Below the pieces are notes generated by a model, which did not search any database, was not told the origin of the DNA, and worked only from the letters and a program-made list of their open reading frames with translations. Positions 20,201 through 24,480 of a stretch of DNA of 24,480 nt are shown here, piece by piece (the first letter of the stretch is position 1; the number at the start of each line of letters is the position of its first letter). This stretch comes from Triparma columacea (lineage: Eukaryota > Sar > Bolidophyceae > Parmales > Triparmaceae). The translations under genes were made by a program, and so were the position numbers. The stretch spans positions 1 to 24,480 of the forward strand of contig BRYA01001478.1 of NCBI GenBank assembly GCA_030267965.1. Direction: 5' to 3'.

Positions 20201-22869
20201 TGATGGGAGGTAGTTGGGTCTTTCTCTACATTGGCGCTGACCTTGGCCTGTATATTTTGGTTAAGATATTAAGGGGAGACTTTTGGTACTCGATGCCATT
20301 GGGGGGTAATATGGAGATTGTGAGTAGTATTCTATTCAGAGTGACTATAAAGATCATTGTGGACTTTACTTCATTGGTGCACTTTAGAAATCCCAACCAG
20401 GTTGGGGGAGCGTATTGGTTGTTTGGTCTTCTCTTCACAATGGGAAGTCTGCCAGTGTCAATATATATAGCTTCACCTTATGTTCATGAGAGAGCAATTG
20501 ATATTGGGTCATCAATTGTGAAGTATTTGATACTGATAACTACTCTTTGTTTTGCTGTCTTCTTTTTGAATATTGAGAGGAAGTACTTGCACACTTTTTG
20601 GAGCATACAAAGAGGGAAGGACAAGACTATGGCATATTTCCTTGAAGGGAAAAGCGATGCAATAATGTTTTCAGTCTTTAAAAGGTCAAAACATCATTGG
20701 GTTTCAATTGAAGGAGAAATTAAGAATTGGGTTAAGTTGAACTGGGCTAAATGGGAAGAGGAGAAGCCAGACTGGTTTACTGATGTAATGAAGGCTAAAG
20801 TACCTGTAGACTTCATTCCATCCGATGGAGATGCTAGAAGAAGAGAGAGTGTAAGGAGAAACAGTGTTGATGCTGATGCTGAGGGTGGTCTAGCAGGTGC
20901 TTTAAGAGCAAGTATTAGGAGAGCAAGTGTTGGCTTGGACAATGGAGGTGCACTGGTTTCTTCACATGCTGTGAATGATACTACACAAGAATATGCAGGT
21001 TTAGATCCTAAAAAAGTAGGAAAGTTGTTGGGTGAGCAACTGTTGGTTGCATTAAGTTTGAGGAAGAAGGGAATGACAAAGGAGGAAGCTGTCAGGTCAT
21101 TTATTGGGAAAGACCAAGTTATGAGACAGGCTGCAGAGAAGTATGTGTTTTTTACACCAATGCTTGGCGCTGTTGTCAAGAACAAGCTGCTTGGGCTTAG
21201 GAAGGTAGATGGAAAGGCTGCGGAGCTGGTGGAGAAGGAGGGAAGGGAGATTGGAGAATCTCTAGCGAGGAGTTTGGCTATCAATACTCAGCCAGTTGCT
21301 GCAGTTGATGCCTTCATCTTAAATTTCCCTGCTCTACAGAAGCTTGATGAAGAGTATGAATGGTTCAGACCTATGCTTGAGACACTTAGCTACAGGCTTT
21401 TGGAGGAAGTTCCTTGGGGGTTGAAGGCAAGAGTGACTGTTGGGGCTATCACTAGTATGGCAGATTTGCTGACTGATGTGTATGTGACGCATATGTTTTG
21501 GAGTGATGAGAAGTATGGGTACTTTAAGGCATCTTTGGCAAGTTTAACACTCTCAATTGGGCTTCAGATGTTCTGTGTTTGGGCGCAGAACAGGAAGTTT
21601 GGGATGTTCAGGGTGATTAGGGAGTGGCTTCCTATTTTGATTGGCTTTAAGCCCGCAGTTGATGCTTACAGGGTAGCAACTGGAGCAAAGCAAGAAGTTG
21701 GGACTGAAATTGACCCAATGTTTGAGATGACAGTTATGAAAGTGCTTGAGATGTTTGCTGAGGCAATCCCTGGAGTGATCATCCAACTCATGGCTATAGC
21801 AACCAGTGACAAAGATGTTGGAACTTCAGCTTGGCTCTCAGTTGCAGTGTCAGCAATTACAACAGGCTTTGCATCTGCAACAATTAGTTATGACACTGAC
21901 ACCAACCCTTCTAAGAGAGAAGAAGCACCAACCTTCTATGGGTATATACCTGCAAAAGCAAGCAAGAGAACAAAAGTGTTTGTTTCTATGTTGTTGTTGT
22001 CTGCAGGGATGCTTCTAATAAGGTGTACAACAATAGTTCTTCTTTGGTTGATGGGAGGTAGTTGGGTCTTTCTCTACATTGGCGCTGACCTTGGCCTGTA
22101 TATTTTGGTTAAGATATTGAGGGGAGACTTTTGGTACTCAATGCCATTGAGGGGAAACTTGGAGATTGTGAGTAGTATTCTTTTCAGAGTTGTTGTAAAG
22201 ATCATTGTGGACTTTACTTCATTGATGCACTTTAGAAATCCCAACCAGGTTGGGGGAGTGTATTGGTTGTTTGGTCTTGTTTTGACAATTGGAAGCTTAC
22301 CAGTGTCAATATATATAGTTTCACCTTATGTTCATGAGAGAGCAATTGATATTGCATCATCAATTGTGAAGTATTTCATACCTATAACTACCATATGCTT
22401 TGCTGTCTTCTTTTTAAATATTGAAAAGAAGTACTTGCATACTTTTTGGAGCATACAAAGAGGGAAGGACAAAACTATGGCATATTTCCTTGAAGGGAAA
22501 AGTGATGCAATAATGTTTTCAGTCTTTAAAAGGTCAAGGCATCATTGGGTCTCAATTGAAGAAGAAATTAAGAAATGGGTTAAGTTGAACTGGGCTAAAT
22601 GGGAAGAGGAGAAACCAGACTGGTTTACTGATGTGATGAAGGCTAAAGTACCTGTAGATTTCATTCCAGCAGATGGAGATGCTAGAAGGATAGAGAGTGT
22701 AAGGAGAGCAAGTGTTGATGCTGAAGCTGAGGGTGGTCTAGCAGGTGCTTTAAGAGCAAGTGTTAGGAGAGCAAGTGTTGGAGGCGCTGATGGTGGGGAT
22801 ATTATAGGGGTAGGAGGTGGGAAGGCTAAAGTAATCAGTGTTGTACAGGAAGATGAGGATGTGATGTGA
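14216..22869 (+). CDS. Giant protein: microexon-built N-terminus, START-like repeats, duplicated polytopic membrane module
   Basis: Exons are 14216-14432, three 33-nt microexons (14816-14848, 15205-15237, 15373-15405) and 15548-22869, giving about 2,545 residues; all four introns are phase 1. A second in-frame ATG at 14255 is an alternative start. Residues up to about 230 are Ser/Thr/Pro-rich. Residues about 230-1300 hold four or five diverged START/Bet v1-like modules, marked by recurring motifs such as CSAEEAAAWFFENCSRERM, ASVEECAAYEYSS and ASHKEVAAFFWDVKSRAKS. Then a membrane module occurs twice (19510-20935 and 21361-22783), each with about seven or eight hydrophobic segments, beginning GLKARVTVGAxTSMxDLLTDVYVTH and including EMFAEAIPGVIIQLMAI, which recalls XK-family proteins. 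Each copy ends in W-rich NWVKLNWAKWEEEKPDWF (or KW for NW) and basic Ser motifs (RRASV). A lipid-binding/lipid-moving role is a plausible guess only. The 3' half is poorer in C than the neighbouring genes. Confidence 0.85.
14585..14730. repeat. 24-bp GC-rich minisatellite, intron 1 copy
   Basis: About six units of roughly 24 bp of the form CTGCGGCGACCGCATGGG plus six variable bases. The unit is a multiple of three, so it produces spurious open frames on both strands. Confidence 0.85.
14816..14848 (+). other. Microexon B (33 nt) of the giant gene
   Basis: Flanked by ATTACCGCAG and GTGAGTTG. With phase 1 entry it encodes DSENGHEDAGR and leaves phase 1, so it can be skipped or included without changing frame. 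A CTAAC branch-point-like element lies at 14780-14784, about 31 nt upstream. Confidence 0.75.
14974..15119. repeat. 24-bp GC-rich minisatellite, intron 2 copy
   Basis: The second copy of the same six-unit array, 389 bp downstream and also 146 bp long. The units differ by scattered substitutions, mainly GGCGACC against GGCAACC. Confidence 0.85.
15205..15237 (+). other. Microexon C (33 nt) of the giant gene
   Basis: An almost exact copy of microexon B, 389 bp downstream, with the same ATTACCGCAG acceptor and GTGAGTTG donor and the same phase. It encodes DSENGHENAGQ; the changes from B (D to N, R to Q) show it is not an assembly copy of B. Confidence 0.75.
15373..15405 (+). other. Microexon D (33 nt) of the giant gene
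   Basis: Flanked by CCCTTCGCAG and GTGAGTTTG, also 33 nt and phase 1-1. It encodes VSKSSHEDARR, which matches the end of exon 1 (VSKSKSSHEDAGQDR) better than it matches microexons B and C. Confidence 0.7.
19510..20935 (+). repeat. Membrane module, copy 1
   Basis: First copy of the internal coding duplication in the giant gene. It aligns with copy 2 at an offset of 1,851 bp, which becomes 1,848 bp after a single-codon difference (SDKDDVGT here, SDKDVGT in copy 2). It contains the loop DWDTNPAKREE and ends in RRNSV and RRASV. Confidence 0.9.
21361..22783 (+). repeat. Membrane module, copy 2
   Basis: Second copy, highly similar at DNA as well as protein level, with patches of near identity and patches that differ clearly. 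It ends in RRASV twice. The spacer upstream (20936-21360) is also related to the region before copy 1 but much more diverged. Confidence 0.9.
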
Positions 22870-23337
22870 CTAATAGGGCAGCAACATTTGTAGGACAAAT
22901 TGATTTGACTTGTTATTGTTGGGAATATTGTGTAAGTGTTTTAAGTGTAGTAGAGTTATTGTGGGAGTGTTATTATAGTTTGTGAGTATTAAGGAAAGTA
23001 AAGTAGATGTATTGCGGGAGTGTCAAAGTGATTTGTGAGTATTATGGAAGTATAGTAGATGTGTATGAAATTTTGGAGAGTTTTGGAAGTGTTGTATTGG
23101 TTTGTGAGTATAAAAGAAGTGTAGTAGATGTGTATGGGGGTGAAAAGAGGAGGGTGAGTGTGGTTGGTGAAGAGGAGAGAGAAGAAGAAAGGGGTGAGAG
23201 TGGTGGTTTATGCGTAGAATGGAAGTGTAGTTGATGTGTATGGAAATGAATAAAAGAAATGTGAGTGTAATTGTGGAGAAGTGAGAGGAGTTAAGGAGTG
23301 AGAGTAAAAGTGAGGAGGATATAAGATGAAAAGATGA
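22870..23337. other. 3' flank of the giant gene with degenerate repeats, C-depleted
   Basis: About three diverged units of some 55-70 bp can be seen, each containing TTTGTGAGTAT followed by GTAGATGT, at roughly 22960-23150. The plus strand has very few C. No gene is visible; this probably includes the 3' untranslated region. Confidence 0.55.
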
Positions 23338-23453
23338 GTGTAAATTGTGTAAAGGGTGTAAATTGTGTAAAGTGTGTAAAGTGTGTAAAGTGTGTAAAGT
23401 GTGTAAAGTGTGTAAAGTGTGTAAAGTGTGTAAAGTGTGTAAAGTGTGTAAAG
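23338..23453. repeat. (GTGTGTAAA)n 9-bp satellite
   Basis: About ten 9-bp units, with variant first units (GTGTAAATT). The unit reads as Cys-Val-Lys in one frame, which is an artefact of the period. Confidence 0.9.
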
Positions 23454-23514
23454 AGCAGGCGTATCCTTGGGATCGGCACCGAGTGGGAGAAGACTTGTGA
23501 GAGTGGGAAAGAGT

Positions 23515-24090
23515 TTGAGAGTGTGGGAATGTGGGAGTGTGGGAGTGTGGGAGTGTGGGAATGTGGGAGTGTGGGAGTGTGGGAATGTAGGAATGTAGGA
23601 ATGTGGGAGTGTGGGAGTGTGGGAGTGTAGGAATGTGGGAGTGTGGGAGTGTGGGAGTGTGGGAATATGGGAATATGGGAATGTGGGAGTGTGGGAGTGT
23701 GGGAATATGGGAATGTTGGGAATGTGGAAAGGTGAGAGTGTGAGAGTGTGAGAGTGTGGGAATATGTAAGAGTGTGGAAGTGTAAGAATATGGAAATAAG
23801 GGAGTGTGGGAGTGTGGGAGTGTAGGAGTGTAGGAATGTGGGAGTGTGGGAGTGTGGGAGTGTGGGAAAATGTGAATGAAGGAGAGTGGAAGTGTGGGAG
23901 TGTAGGAATGTAAGAGTGTGGAAGTGTGGGAATATGGAAATAGGGAGTGTGGGAATGTGGGAGTGTGGGGATATGAGAATGTGGGAGTGTGGTAGTGTGG
24001 GAGTGTTGGAGTATGAGAAGGTGGTAGTGTGGTAGTGTGGGAATGGGAATGTGGGAATGTGGGAATATGTGAGTGTGTGAGTGTGTGAGT
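23515..24090. repeat. (GTGGGAGT)n 8-bp satellite
   Basis: Dozens of 8-bp units, mostly GTGGGAGT with GTGGGAAT, GTAGGAAT and GTGGGAAT-type variants. The plus strand is practically free of C. It is separated from the 9-bp array by a short unique, C-containing segment (23454-23510). Confidence 0.88.
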
Positions 24091-24280
24091 GTATGAGTTG
24101 TTAGAGGAGTTGAGAAAGGAGAGAAGTAGAAAGGAAGTGAAAGGTGAAATTGTGTGTTAGTGTGAGTGTTTGAGTGTGTGAGTGTGTTGAAGAAGTTGAG
24201 AGGAGGGAGTTGTGGAGAGTGGGGTAAAAGGTAGAATAGTATGGAAGTGTGAGTGTTAATGGTGAAAATGTGAATATAAA

Positions 24281-24480
24281 GTAAAGTAAAGAGAAGTAAA
24301 GAGAAGTAAAGAGAAGTAAAGAGAAGTAAAGAGAAGTAAAGAGAAGTAAAGAGAAGTAAAGAGAAGTAAAGAGAAGTAAAGAGAAGTAAAGAGAAGTAAA
24401 GAGAAGTAAAAGAGAAGTAAAGAGAAGTAAAGAGAAGTAAAGAGAAGTAAAGAGAAGTAAAGAGAAGTAAAGAGAAGTAA
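24281..24480. repeat. (AGTAAAGAGA)n 10-bp satellite, runs off the window
   Basis: About twenty near-perfect 10-bp units, with a single one-base insertion near 24411. It continues past the right edge, so its full length is unknown. Confidence 0.95.

Noticed and set aside
20694..21284. 196-codon minus-strand frame inside the giant gene
   Set aside because: It mirrors the plus-strand frame, which has strong internal duplication and membrane segments; a similar shadow appears over the second copy at the matching place.
23334..23630. A frame coding Cys-Val-Lys repeats and its minus-strand His-Phe-Thr counterpart
   Set aside because: Both are simple translations of the 9-bp satellite and have no support as genes.
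23515..24480. Telomere repeats at the contig end
   Set aside because: The units are GTGGGAGT and AGTAAAGAGA, not TTAGGG or TTTAGGG; a subtelomeric place remains possible but is not shown.

Overview
The window is nuclear DNA from a eukaryote, read from spliceosomal gene structure. At least fourteen short GT-AG introns (91 to about 383 nt) were placed by reading protein families across them, and every donor reads GT(A/G)AG. Stopless family-like exons, a BspA-type leucine-rich repeat gene, a eukaryotic response regulator and large multidomain proteins suit a unicellular stramenopile alga; a Parmales/bolidophyte (Triparma-like) source is my guess and not proven. There are no bacterial operons, tRNAs, rRNAs, CRISPR arrays or intact transposons that I can see.

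Layout. 117-1964 (+): the C-terminal two thirds of an Hsp110-class Hsp70 chaperone, entering from the left edge. 2111-3260 (-): an MPPED-type metallophosphoesterase in three exons with a possible N-myristoylation signal, convergent with Hsp110. 4043-4690 (-): an intronless BspA-like LRR_5 protein. 5241-7486 (-): a four-exon gene joining a phospho-receiver domain to two Tudor-like domains. 7816-8319 (+): a small cysteine-rich secreted protein, divergent from the receiver gene. 8831-13350 (+): a protein with four bromodomain-like modules, interrupted by a 771-base assembly gap that must hide at least one small exon. 13376-13690 (+): coding-like but broken sequence, perhaps a pseudogene. 14216-22869 (+): a giant gene (about 2,545 aa) with three tandem 33-nt phase-1 microexons, then a 7.3-kb exon encoding several START-like modules and a tandemly duplicated polytopic membrane module. 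22870-24480: C-depleted, satellite-rich DNA with 9-, 8- and 10-bp repeats running off the right edge.

The genes do not form an obvious pathway. The bromodomain and Tudor-receiver proteins both look like chromatin or regulatory readers. The most unusual pieces are the symmetric microexon array created by tandem duplication together with its introns, the receiver-Tudor fusion, introns with a G-tract near the donor facing a C-tract near the acceptor, and the duplicated membrane module with a nearly identical patch that looks recently homogenised.
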